Assembly: GCF_020379485.1 (NCBI RefSeq)
Contig: NC_063443.1
Span: 19,401,531-19,465,530 of the forward strand
Direction of reading: 5' to 3'
DNA from: Brassica napus
Taxonomy: Eukaryota > Streptophyta > Magnoliopsida > Brassicales > Brassicaceae
Length of the DNA: 64,000 bases
Each line of letters opens with the position of its first letter. The stretch's first letter is position 1. A model generated the notes under the pieces. The model did no database searches. It saw only the letters and a program-made list of their open reading frames with translations, and was not told where the DNA came from. A program made the translations under genes and the position numbers. Shown here in pieces: positions 42,663 to 52,993 of the stretch.

Positions 42663-43427
42663 ATGTCTGCTGGTAAAGGAGAAGGTCCAGCGATCGGTAT
42701 CGATCTCGGTACGACGTACTCTTGCGTCGGAGTGTGGCAACACGACCGTGTTGAGATCATCGCTAATGATCAGGGAAACAGGACCACGCCTTCTTACGTC
42801 GCTTTCACTGACTCCGAGAGGCTCATCGGTGATGCCGCTAAGAACCAGGTCGCCATGAACCCAATCAACACTGTCTTTGGTACGTATCTCTCGTCTTATT
42901 CCTGGTTTGAATAGCTAGATCTGAGGTTTTGGTATGTTAGATCTAGGATTCTATTAGTAGATCTCATGATATAGTGTTGATTCGAATTTGATTTGCTCGT
43001 TTTCGTTCGTTTTAGCTACTAAGTTCTTTTGATATGCGTTTATTGATTGCTTTTGAGCTAATTAAACTTTGAAGTTTGTTATGTTAGATCTATTAATTAT
43101 TCGAATTTATTTTGCTCGTTTTCGTTTGATTGAGCTTGTAACTGTTTCTGAGATGCGTTTATTGATTGTTCTTGTGTGTACGTGGCAGATGCTAAGAGGT
43201 TGATCGGTCGTCGTTTCAGCGACAGCTCTGTACAGAGCGACATGAAGCTGTGGCCATTCAAGATCATCGCCGGACCTGCCGAGAAGCCAATGATCGTCGT
43301 CAACTACAAGGGCGAGGAGAAGCAGTTCGCCGCCGAGGAGATTTCCTCCATGGTTCTCATTAAGATGCGTGAGATTGCTGAGGCTTACCTTGGCGTCACC
43401 ATCAAGAACGCCGTCGTCACTGTCCCT

Positions 43428-43459
<32 letters not shown>

Positions 43460-44915
43460 TAAGGACGCCGGTGTGATTGCTGGTTTGAACGTTATGCGTA
43501 TCATCAACGAGCCCACCGCTGCTGCTATTGCTTACGGTCTTGACAAGAAGGCGACCAGCGTTGGAGAGAAGAACGTGTTGATCTTTGATCTCGGTGGTGG
43601 TACTTTTGATGTCTCCCTTCTTACTATTGAGGAAGGTATCTTTGAGGTTAAGGCCACTGCCGGAGACACACATCTCGGTGGTGAGGACTTCGACAACAGA
43701 ATGGTGAACCACTTTGTTCAGGAGTTTAAGAGGAAGAGCAAGAAGGATATTACCGGAAACCCAAGAGCTCTTAGGAGGTTGAGGACAGCCTGTGAGAGAG
43801 CAAAGAGGACTCTTTCCTCCACTGCTCAGACCACCATCGAGATTGACTCTCTCTTTGAGGGGATTGATTTCTACTCTGCCCTCACCCGTGCTAGGTTCGA
43901 GGAGCTCAACATGGATCTCTTTAGGAAGTGTATGGAGCCAGTGGAGAAGTGTCTCCGTGATGCTAAGATGGACAAGAGCACCGTCCACGATGTTGTTCTT
44001 GTTGGTGGTTCCACCCGTATTCCCAAGGTTCAGCAATTGCTTCAGGACTTCTTCAACGGCAAGGAGCTGTGCAAGTCTATCAACCCCGACGAGGCCGTTG
44101 CTTACGGTGCTGCCGTCCAGGGAGCTATTCTCAGTGGTGAAGGAAACGAGAAGGTCCAAGATCTTCTCTTGCTCGATGTCACTCCTCTCTCACTCGGTCT
44201 TGAGACCGCCGGTGGTGTCATGACCACTTTGATCGCAAGAAACACAACCATTCCGACCAAGAAGGAGCAAGTGTTCTCGACCTACTCCGACAACCAACCT
44301 GGTGTGTTGATCCAGGTGTTTGAAGGGGAGAGAGCCAGGACCAAGGACAACAACCTCTTAGGAAAGTTTGAGCTCTCCGGAATCCCTCCAGCTCCACGTG
44401 GTGTCCCCCAAATCACTGTCTGCTTCGACATTGACGCCAACGGTATCCTCAACGTCTCTGCTGAGGACAAGACCACCGGACAGAAGAACAAGATCACCAT
44501 CACCAACGACAAGGGTCGTTTGTCCAAGGACGATATTGAGAAGATGGTTCAAGAGGCTGAGAAGTACAAGTCGGAGGACGAGGAGCACAAGAAGAAGGTG
44601 GAAGCCAAGAACGCTCTCGAGAACTACGCTTACAACATGAGGAACACCATCCAGGACGAGAAGATTGGTGAGAAGCTACCGGCTGCAGACAAGAAGAAGA
44701 TCGAGGAGTCTATTGAGCAGGCGATTCAGTGGCTGGAGAATAACCAGTTGGGTGAGGCTGATGAGTTCGAAGACAAGATGAAGGAGTTGGAGAGCATCTG
44801 CAACCCAATCATTGCCAAGATGTACCAAGGAGCTGGCGGTGAAGCTGCAGGTATGGACGATGATGCTCCTCCTGCCTCAGGCGGTGCTGGCCCTAAGATC
44901 GAGGAGGTCGACTAA
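42663..44915 (+). CDS. Cytosolic heat-shock cognate protein HSC70 (copy 2)
   Basis: The second copy of the chaperone gene, in opposite orientation to copy 1. Two exons, 42663-42879 and 43189-44915, give 647 aa. The start is [20 protein letters not shown], all three Hsp70 signatures are intact, and the C-terminus is PKIEEVD. Nucleotide differences from copy 1 in exon 2 appear silent, since I see no amino-acid change in 575 residues. The intron retains the same 'tctaacataccaaaac' and 'ataaacgcatctca' blocks as copy 1. Identical coding with diverged flanks suggests strong purifying selection or gene conversion between the arms. In Arabidopsis two such genes (HSC70-1 and HSC70-2) lie side by side by memory. 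I cannot assign which is which. Confidence 0.97.
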
Positions 44916-45306
44916 TCTGTTGATTCTTGACGTCTCTCTTATCTCTCTCCCTGCTTATTTTCGATTTCCTAAGAACTTTTGAATGTTGCGCCTTTTTGAA
45001 AGGCCCGTTTTGCTATAATTTTTTGAACTTTTTCGAACTCTGGATGTTCTGTCCAGCTATGATGACGGATAAGTAAACGTTTTGGCTTTTCCTATCTTGG
45101 TGTGCATTTAGCTAGTTTTCTTCCGCTAAGAGCTTATAATAGCTGTTGTTTTCGCGATATTGAAATGAAGTGTAGACATTAATAGAGTATTTTCTGCAAT
45201 GTTATAAGAAGAAAAAATTAATGCCAAAAAAGACATTTTGCATCAGCTTTTTTACAATGCAAACACGGCTTTGTCAATGTGAAACTATGAAGTAAACAAA
45301 GTCCTT

Positions 45307-45362
45307 TGTTTAGTCCTTACCGGCAGACTATATATGACGAAAGGCTTCGTATAAAATAAAGT
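45307..45362. other. Junction at the outer edge of the right arm
   Basis: Short unique stretch between the end of the arm homology and the HSP20-like fragment. Nothing recognised. Confidence 0.4.
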
Positions 45363-45420
45363 GCATGATATGGAGAACATGTACATGTGGGCTTTCAGTG
45401 ACAAGCCTGAGAACGCGCTT
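45363..45420 (+). pseudogene. 60-bp fragment of the HSP20-like gene
   Basis: Encodes HDMENMYMWAFSDKPENAL, matching HDMENMYMWAFKDKPENAL of the intact gene at about 33090-33150. It is on the plus strand, the opposite of what a simple inverted copy would give, and is cut at its 3' end by the 'tgtaacgaccc' repeat. Too short to be functional. Confidence 0.85.
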
Positions 45421-45620
45421 GTAACGACCCGGTTTTCTTAACCGATTGGCAGGCCCGGCCCATAGCATAGGCACTTGGGAGAGAGCAAAAGGCCTTTGAT
45501 GTGCACGGACCATTAGGGGACAAAGATAACGGTGACGGTGAGATTCGTTTTAGACACTACACGCGCTTCAATGTACGCGTTAGAATTTGAGCCGAGAAAC
45601 GCTACAAAATCCCATGCTTT
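45421..45620 (+). mobile_element. Solo-LTR-like repeat ('TGTAACGACCC' family), copy B
   Basis: Begins TGTAACGACCCGG exactly where the HSP20-like fragment stops, and parallels the minus strand of 19045-19275 over about 190 bp. No PBS or internal domain adjoins. The right boundary is uncertain. Confidence 0.55.
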
Positions 45621-46497
45621 TGTACTTCTTATTTTCTTTACATGCGACTGACAACCAGAATCCCTGTCTTAAACAGAACATCAAATCACTGACTCATTGT
45701 CTTTTTTTAGCTTACAAATATCATATTATCATGTTTCTTTTTGTAGAAACATTTAGATTTATGTTCTCTGTACTGATACGCTTTTATTTAATAAAAATCC
45801 ATATTTTCAAAGGTGTTACGATTTTCTTAAATGTTAATGATCTTAAATCTCGTGATTAGCTTCACGAGCATTAATTTTGGATTTGTTTGTTTTTGTAGTG
45901 TGCTAGCAAGTTCGTTTTTTTTTTGATCAAAGTGCAAGCAAGTTCGTTGAATTCTTAAAATACTACTAATATACTGGTGATGTATAACATTACAGCGATA
46001 CAATGCCACAAATTCGGAAGGAAAACATATGCCTCGATCTTAAATTCAACAAGTTCTTAGTGCAGTCAGTCATAGTCAAAGCCAACATTATTAGTTCAAA
46101 AAAAAAAACAATATTAGTTCACACAACAAGGATAAGGCAAAGCCCGATGGGCCGACGTACAAGTTAATGTGTTATGAATGTGATTAGTTATTGGATTAGT
46201 TATTCCAGTCAATGTTCTTCTTCTTCTTCCCTGAAACTCCGTCGTTTTGAAGCTTCTGCCTTATATCAACTAGGGAACACACAAGCCATAGAGAAGAAAT
46301 GCGCATAAATGCTATATGGTAGCTTAAACAAGTAACTTGCATGATGAAAGCACTAGGGAACACACAAGTCTTTTATCTCTTAAACCCCACATTTCCAAAA
46401 TACATTACTGGCAAAACATGTCTCGACCCTATGGAATGCAATGCTAAAAGCATGTTTGATTCCGACACATAATAATTGTTTAGTACGGCGCACACAT
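45621..46497. other. Intergenic and ELF7 3' flank with dispersed repeats
   Basis: 45965-46055 matches 12321-12405 ('ttacagcgat.caatgccaca'). 46310-46478 matches 39540-39712. The 14-mer 'agggaacacacaag' occurs at 46272 and 46352. No gene is recognised. Confidence 0.6.
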
Positions 46498-49246
46498 TCA
46501 CTCAGAATAATCATCATTATTATCACTATATTGATTAGCATCTTGTTCCGACCCGTGTTTCCAAGATCTGCCAAGGCCTTCTTCGTCCTCTAACCTTCTC
46601 ATCTTGGAGCTCGACGCACCATTCCTAGAATTTGTATTAACCTACATCCAAAGAAGAGTTGTAGAATCTTCCACATACACTTCTTGCGTAAAGGATTAAA
46701 TGTTTGGATTTTACTGTTACCATTGAATCTTTATGTTCGATTATTGATACAGACGATCTGTTCCTTATAGTCACCCTTGAGGGTACTGGCAAGTGTTCAA
46801 TCTCATCAGACGCTCTTCCTTCCCTGGCCCTTCTCTTCCTCATGTTCAGCCTAGTTGGTAGGGGCTGCCACATGCTCACAGGGTCAATCTCATATGGAAC
46901 AACCGAATGTAACAAAAAGAGATGCAGGTGTAGTTTAGAGAATACCAAATAGCTAGCGGTCCCATCCTCAAACGACACCAGGTATGTGTCACGCTCGTTT
47001 GGTTCCTTTGGTGGTATCTGTTATAAAACAGGTAATATTTTTTTAATTTCGATTTGCAACCAAAAAAACAATCAAAGTTACTCAAAATCACATTGGGCTA
47101 AGGTACATACATCCCAGAGGTATTCGCGGACCCAAGTATAAGAGATATCCTCGTTTTCATCATGCATGTCCTTAGACAACTGGCACAGCAACATATAAAC
47201 AAGTTGATATAAAAAAAAGCAGGTAGCATAAACAAATTGAGAAAAAAGCATGTCTACCTCGTCCAAGGAAGGAACCATGTAGGCCAGGATTTTTTCGGGA
47301 TTGCTATTGTCCGATCCAGCAATTACATAGCTTTTTAAAACGGCCTGTCAAGGATGAAGGTCCAGAGCTGATGTCAATTTACGCAGGGAAGGAAAGTGAT
47401 ATCGTTTTCACATTAATCTCATTGAACATATTACTAGGCAAGGAAGGAAAGTAATAACTGGACCAACCACAACACAAACTCACCCGTGATTCATGTTCAT
47501 CACGAATTGAAGAGTCCAACTTGCCAAAAAACTCAGAATCAGCTGTAGGAGCACTATCAAAATTCGCTACCACAAACTGCTCCTCGTACCTGTGTCGAAC
47601 ATTAAAAAGGAAGATTGAAACAGATTAGCATATGCTACGAGTCCAGTGAAAACTATTACTGGTTTTCCATCCACTATAACTCTTGCAGACCAACGCCCCC
47701 TCTTAAGTACTGTACAGTTAGACCTCAACAGGGAAAAGTAAGGAGGAGCCAACCTATCAAAATATGGCAATAGTGGTAAAACTTCAACAGGCTGCAATTT
47801 TTTATTGGTGGCATGAACTGGTCGGGATTTGCAGGCCTCGAAGGATGCTTCAATATCCTTGATCTGTCTCTCTCTAAAAGACCAAGAAACAGAAACCCAT
47901 TACACCAATATTTTTTATTCACTTTCTTTAGAGAAACACAAATACCACCACACACCTATTGTTAAGATTCTGCAAGATGTCGACGCCTCCTTTCATCTCT
48001 CGCAGTTCCTTTGCTCTTTTCTCCGTTAGAGACTACACATAGTAAAAGACAGAAGGTTTCATACTGTCTTCACACTAAAAAAACAAAGCAGAATATTCAA
48101 AGAACCAAGAGAGGTTGATATACCTGTCTTGTGGATTCATTATTAATAGAAGAAATGTACTGCGTTTTGACGAGCCATGAAACACCTTTATCGGTAGGTC
48201 GTTCTTTTCTCTTGATGCCATCTTTTTTGATAGGAGTAACAGCATCATCATCACGCAACAGTTCTTCATCTTCAGGGGCAAGAGGCTGCCTCACTTTCGG
48301 TGGCCTGAAACGAGCCAAGACAATAAGAAACTGAAGCAATCTAAGATTTTTGAGAGAGAGGGAGAGATCATACTTGTAGACACTTAGGTCAAGAAGATCC
48401 AATGGTATTCCAAGATCAGGCTCAGCAAAGATTTTTGGTTTCCATAACTTCTCCAGAGATGTGATGGTATACTTTGTATATCTAATGAGATCAAACAGAT
48501 ATAAGAAGAAACAAAAATGTGGAATAAAAAAAAGGATAGAGTAAGTAACATACTGATCTTTATCACGCTTGATGGTCATAAGCTTAAGCTGTGCAGTAGG
48601 ATCAGGAAGCTCATTCCGGAACCTGAAAGAAGAAGATAATCAGCAAAAGAAAGCAGCTTGAAAAGGGCAATAAAGAGAAAAGGAGAACAGACTTGAGCTT
48701 GCAGATGAAGGTGGTTGGTTTCTTTAACCGATTCTCGACCCTATCAGCGGTGAGAAGAGGCGTAGGCTTCCTCTCCTCCGTGTGCCCCTTGGGAACCTGA
48801 GACTTGTGAGACGACGATTTCAGCTGCTGCCTCTCTTTCTCGGCCTCCCTCTTCTTCCTTTGCCTCCTCTCTTCTTCCGGATTCTTACTAGAAGGGTGAT
48901 GAGGCCTGTGGTGCTGCTTCGATGGAGGACGCTCCCGCGGCGGCTTGGAGGCCGCTTTGTGGCGGTCATTGGTCGATTGGTTTCGAGGAGGCTCGGGTAC
49001 GGTGGGAGGAGGTGCTGAGGGGGGAGGAGGAGGCGGCGGAGGAGCTTGATGCTGGTTGAATTGAGGAGGAGGATAGTGAGACGGCTGCTGATAGTAAGTA
49101 TGCGGAGGATAAGCGTAAGGTTGATGCGACGGCGGTGGGGGAGGAACCGGAGGGGGTAACGACGGAGGAAGAGGTGGTGGGGGTGGGGGATTTTGAGGCG
49201 GCGGTGGGAGAGGAGACGGAGGTGGCGGCGGCCGGTACGACGCCAT
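46498..49246 (-). CDS. ELF7, PAF1 subunit of the RNA polymerase II Paf1 complex
   Basis: Plant PAF1/ELF7 acts in transcription elongation and H3K4 methylation, notably at FLC. Twelve exons: 48693-49246, 48554-48622, 48374-48481, 48124-48304, 47956-48032, 47754-47873, 47484-47589, 47258-47344, 47111-47179, 46946-47017, 46721-46864 and 46498-46641. All join in frame to 576 aa. The N-terminus is a proline-rich tract (MASYRPPPPPSPLPPPPQNP) followed by a basic E/K/R helix (residues ~120-150). The Paf1 domain follows (LKKPTTFICKLKFRNELPDP, LLRDDDAVTPIKKDGIKRKE, DKGVSWLVKTQYISSINNES, EVLPLLPYFDRYEEQFVVAN). The end is acidic (DNNDDYSE). Arabidopsis ELF7 is At1g79730 by memory, so its presence in this chromosome-5-like block is a transposition or duplication. 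No break was found. Confidence 0.95.
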
Positions 49247-49642
49247 TCTTTTGGATCGGAGGTTTGTTAGATTTAGATCCTTAATAGCTCAAAAATTCGT
49301 GATGTATGAAAAAAAAAAACTTTTTTTTGTTTTGTTTGTCGACAGTATCTTAGGTCAAATAAGAAGGAGATGATAGGGAAAATTACAATATGGTCCTTCA
49401 TTAAATGAAACAAAAGGAAATTATCCAAAATTAACATAGTAACCATATCGAACTTAATAAGGATTTGAATTCCTCAGGACACACAGAACTTGTTTCTCTG
49501 AAACGCTCACAAAGAGAAGAAAAAGAAAAAAGCTAAACTCAGATAATGTTAAGACAATTGATATAAATCTAAATCTCATACTCATACAAAAGCATTATCA
49601 TGCACTAAAGGAATACATTGCAATGGACTTTAGTCCCTTCTT
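49247..49642. other. ELF7 promoter and ALY2 3' flank
   Basis: Only 396 bp separate the ALY2 stop from the ELF7 start (ELF7 lies downstream of ALY2 on the same strand). A poly-T/A run lies near 49311-49328. No separate gene. Confidence 0.6.
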
Positions 49643-50862
49643 TTAGCTTGTTTCCATTGCCGCCTTGTGATACTTGTCCAATTCAGCATCAAGATCCTCT
49701 GCAGATACCTTCTCATCACGTCCTCTTCCACTGCCACGACCACCGCCTCCTCCTCTACCTCCCCTGCCTCCTCTACCACCTCGGAAATTACCACCGCCAA
49801 AACCACCACGAGGCCGCCCCATAAAACCACCTCTTCCCCTGTTGTTCAAAAATTTAATAAGACCTAAAGGGAATTAATCAACCTATCATAATCTACATAG
49901 CTCACTAACTGAATAACAAGACATCAGCCATATCAACAAAGCATATCTGAGAAGAGCACAAACCTGAAGTTTCCATTAAAACCTCCATTGTAGTTCTCGT
50001 TAAAGTTGCCAAGTATCCCATTCGAAGGAAAGGGAAACTGAACTGGAGCAAGAGGTGTAGTAGGTGTTGGAGCTGAAAGATTCGTTCCAACGATCTCAAT
50101 CTTCATCAGCTTCCCATCCAACTGAACATTATTGTAACGCTTGACAGCAGCCAAGGCATCACCACGCCGTGAAAAAACAACTTCAGCAGTACCCTAAAAA
50201 GCATGGTTTGATCAGGACAACCCTAAAAAACTCAGTAGCAGAAGAAAAGCTTATACCTTGGATCTTCCACTCTTATCATAGTGAAGCCCATAACGCTTAA
50301 GGTCACCAACCTCTGAGAAGAGCTCCTACAAAAACAAACCCAGCTCTAGATTAATCTCAAAGCCACCATCTTTACTCAGAGTAGAATAAAATGAGACCTT
50401 GATATCCTCGTTGGAGACACCATAGTCTAAGTTGGAGATGTAGAGCTTCGTCCCAGTCTCGATTGAAGATCCTCCTCCGACGCTTCCAAAGCCTCCAGAC
50501 TGATTCCCAAAAGCCGCCGCCACACTCGCGTCGGTAGCGAAAACGTCGTTTTGCCACATTGGGTCTTGAGCTTGCTGTTGTTGTAACGGCTGAAGAAGAA
50601 ACGAAAAACAGGTCTCAGCTATTTTAACCCTAAAGGAATTAATTCTCTGATGTGGACGGAAGATGTTAAGAGGAGATTAAAATCAATCGCTGACCCTTGA
50701 ATACGGCGCCGTTCTGTTTCCTACTCTGTTAGAAAATCGCCGAGACGGACCGGAGCCACCGCCGAATCTACTAGAACCACCGTTGCCTCGGCCGCGAGAT
50801 CCCGTTGGTTTTCGATTAGATTTGATGAGATCGTCAAGTGACATATCCAGGCCACCTGCCAT
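49643..50862 (-). CDS. ALY2, ALY/REF mRNA-export adaptor
   Basis: ALY/REF proteins bind mRNA during splicing, contact the UAP56 helicase and pass mRNPs to the export receptor in the nucleus. Five exons, 50695-50862, 50398-50589, 50257-50325, 49964-50193 and 49643-49838, join to 284 aa. The N-terminal UAP56-binding motif is DMSLDDLIKSNRK. An RGRG/GGSS linker leads into a single RRM with RNP2-like LYISNLDYGV and RNP1-like KGTAEVVFS. A Gly/Arg-rich C-terminal region (GGFGGGNFRGGRGGRGGRGG) precedes the second motif DLDAELDKYHKAAMETS. Gene position beside the SDR matches At5g02530 (ALY2) as I recall. Intact. Confidence 0.93.
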
Positions 50863-51028
50863 CTTCGCCGGAGATTTTTCTCTGCTTCCGATGTGGAGAA
50901 GGGAGCTAGGGTTTCGTTGTAGTGATGACTCGAGAGAGAGAGAGAGAGAGAGGTAAGGCCTCGTAATTTTCGTATATTATTGCTGTTTGCCACAAACTTT
51001 TATTATTTTGCTAAATAGACCCTTCCAT
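50863..51028 (-). promoter_or_regulatory. ALY2 5' leader and proximal promoter, partly duplicated
   Basis: Contains 'gctagggtttcg' (telobox-like AAACCCTAG on the minus strand, about 50908) and a (GA)n tract at 50932-50952. The segment 50955-51028 is repeated at 52924-52993. Confidence 0.55.
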
Positions 51029-51059
51029 TCTTAATGGGCTATTAGAATCATATAAACTT

Positions 51060-51368
51060 ACGGCCCATAGAGAGATAAAAATTGATGTACAATCTATTTG
51101 TAAAATACTAAACTTTCGGAGAACATAAACATATTTTTTTTTGTGTGTTTCAAAAACAAAATTGCTTATGTTCTCCGAAAATTTAGTATTTTACTGCTAA
51201 TTTTATTTATTTTTTTGGTAAAAATTAGTTATATACACTATCAGACTTTCTATATCGACCAAGGAAAAATAAAAATACAACCACTCTATTTATGTTTACA
51301 CATATAGAGAGAGATAAAAATTGATGTACAATCTATTGTTCTCCGAAAGTTTAGTATTTTACTGCCAA
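51060..51368. repeat. Short direct and inverted repeats upstream of ALY2
   Basis: 'agagagataaaaattgatgt' occurs at about 51069 and 51307. 'aatactaaactttcggagaa' (51105) is inverted at about 51168 and 51338 ('ttctccgaaa.tttagtatt'). Confidence 0.65.
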
Positions 51369-52447
51369 TTGGTAGGTGTGTATACCCAGTATGTATTAAG
51401 TATTTTTAATTTTAGTTTCTATTTTTCACCATAGAAATTATCAATCATTTCTTCATTTAGTTTTTAGATCAAAAATATTAGTCATATAAACTTTTCTTTC
51501 TAAACAAAAATTATTATTATAGAAATATGTAATAAATTTTTAAATTAAGTTTTACAATTTCACTAGATACAAATAGAATTTATACTCTAGCCAATTATTT
51601 ATTTTGTTTCAAAATCATTACATTCAATGAATTTATTTTTGGATTTTAAAGCTATATATATTTTCACAAGTGAATGTATATTACAAATACAAGATATTTT
51701 CAGATTAAAAAAAATTATTTTCACAAATGGAGGTATTAACCATTCAAATTTTTTAAGCTTACGAATTTTGGATTTTATTAAAGTTATTATTGTTAACTAA
51801 ATAATATATTTTCATTTGGGAAAAAGACGAGATGCAAAAATTTGGTTTGTTTTTTAACATATTGAAATTCATTCACAATAAGAAGAAAACATGTTAAACA
51901 TTTGCAAAGACTAGATGCTATAGTTTGGTTTGTTTTCACTCACAATACAAAAAAAAACATGTTAAACATTTGCATCGCTGACGGACCGTAAAGACCGGAC
52001 ATTGTTAGTTTTCAACAAACCAAAGTTTATCACCTACTTTTTACAAAATGAACAATAGTTTTAGTAAAATCCAAAATGTGTAAAACATTTTGCATGGTTA
52101 ATACATTTATTTGTTAAAATAATAAAAATTTATTGTTAAATCTAAAAATATTTTGTATGAGAATATATATAGCTTTTAAAATCCAAAAATAAATAAATAA
52201 TGTAACGAATTAGAAACAAATTGGTTAAAGTATAAATTCTACATGTATCTAATGTAGTTGCAAAAATAAAATAAAAAATGTATTATATATTTCTATAATA
52301 ATATGTTCTGGTTTAGAAAATAAAGTTTATATGAGTAATTCTTTTAGCTTTAAAAAATAAATAAATAAATGGGTGATAACTTTTTATGGTGAAAAATAGA
52401 AACTTAAGTTAAAATTACTTGATACATACTTGGTATACATCAACCAA
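51369..52447. mobile_element. Foldback element with ~370-bp (possibly near full-length) inverted arms
   Basis: 51369-51750 is the reverse complement of about 52085-52447. 'agtttctatttttcaccata' pairs with 'tatggtgaaaaatagaaact', and 'atttttggattttaaagcta' pairs with 'tagcttttaaaatccaaaaa'. Weaker pairing continues towards a centre near 51,905. Ends read TTGGTAGGTGTGTATACC and its diverged complement. No transposase and no clear target duplication. A MULE-type long-TIR element is one possibility. Confidence 0.75.
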
Positions 52448-52885
52448 CGACACCATCCTCTTCTCAGGCGACTCCTAGTCGTAATCGCGTGGGACGTCGC
52501 TCTTTGACACGAAAAGAGATGCTTTCCTTATATCAATAGGCATTAAGATGAAGGAAAAGAGTTAGTCACTATGAAGGCGAGAAGAATCATTTATAATAGA
52601 AAGAAACTGAGGGAGACTCGCTGCTCACCAGGGAGTGCCAGGGAGGGATTCGGAGACATGTTTATTATAAGAATTACACATTACACTCTTATTCATTGTC
52701 CGAGACTCCGTTGTATAAACAGAGAGAGTGGCGCTGGTTACTTCTCTAATGATCTACTACCAGATTTAACTACTTGGTCACGTTTGAACCAGTCTATGTA
52801 CAAGCATTCGGTTGCAACATTAAAGAAGCTATGCACAAGATACCTCATGTACAAGGATAAGAACCTTGCTCTAGTTCCTTGGTAA
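52448..52885 (+). pseudogene. Unidentified coding relic
   Basis: One frame from about 52449 gives TPSSSQATPSRNRVGRRSLT then RKEMLSLYQ and a stop. A second frame further on reads FSNDLLPDLTTWSRLNQSMY, then KHSVATLKKLCTRYLMYKDK and ends LALVPW at a TAA (52883-52885). The GC content and residue composition look like former exons of a basic, possibly nuclear, protein. I do not recognise the family. A continuous 104-codon frame from 52571 includes the second part. Confidence 0.35.
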
Positions 52886-52923
52886 TGGTGATTACTCAAG
52901 AGGAAAATAACACTACGAGAATT

Positions 52924-52993
52924 AAGGCCTCGTAATTTTCGTAGATATTGTTATTTGCCACAAACTTTTTTTCTTTTGCTAAATAGACCCTTC
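52924..52993. repeat. Second copy of the ALY2 upstream segment
   Basis: 'aaggcctcgtaattttcgta' and 'ctaaatagacccttc' repeat 50955-51028 in direct orientation, 1.97 kb away, with about 90% identity by eye. Confidence 0.8.

Larger units (their letters stand above)
41870..45306. repeat. Right arm of large HSC70 inverted duplication
   Basis: Reverse complement of about 34795-40610 minus three left-only blocks (TIR element, ~450 bp at 38640-39100, OST4/tRNA block). It covers the second HSC70 with its promoter, intron and 3' flank. Homology ends near 45306 with 'aaagtcctttgtttag'. Confidence 0.85.

Noticed and set aside
43107..44159. 350-codon open frame antisense to HSC70 copy 2
   Set aside because: Mirror of the frame in copy 1, explained by the sense protein being conserved.
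48782..49018. Leu/Arg-rich open frame opposite ELF7 exon 1
   Set aside because: Antisense shadow of the proline/lysine-rich coding exon.
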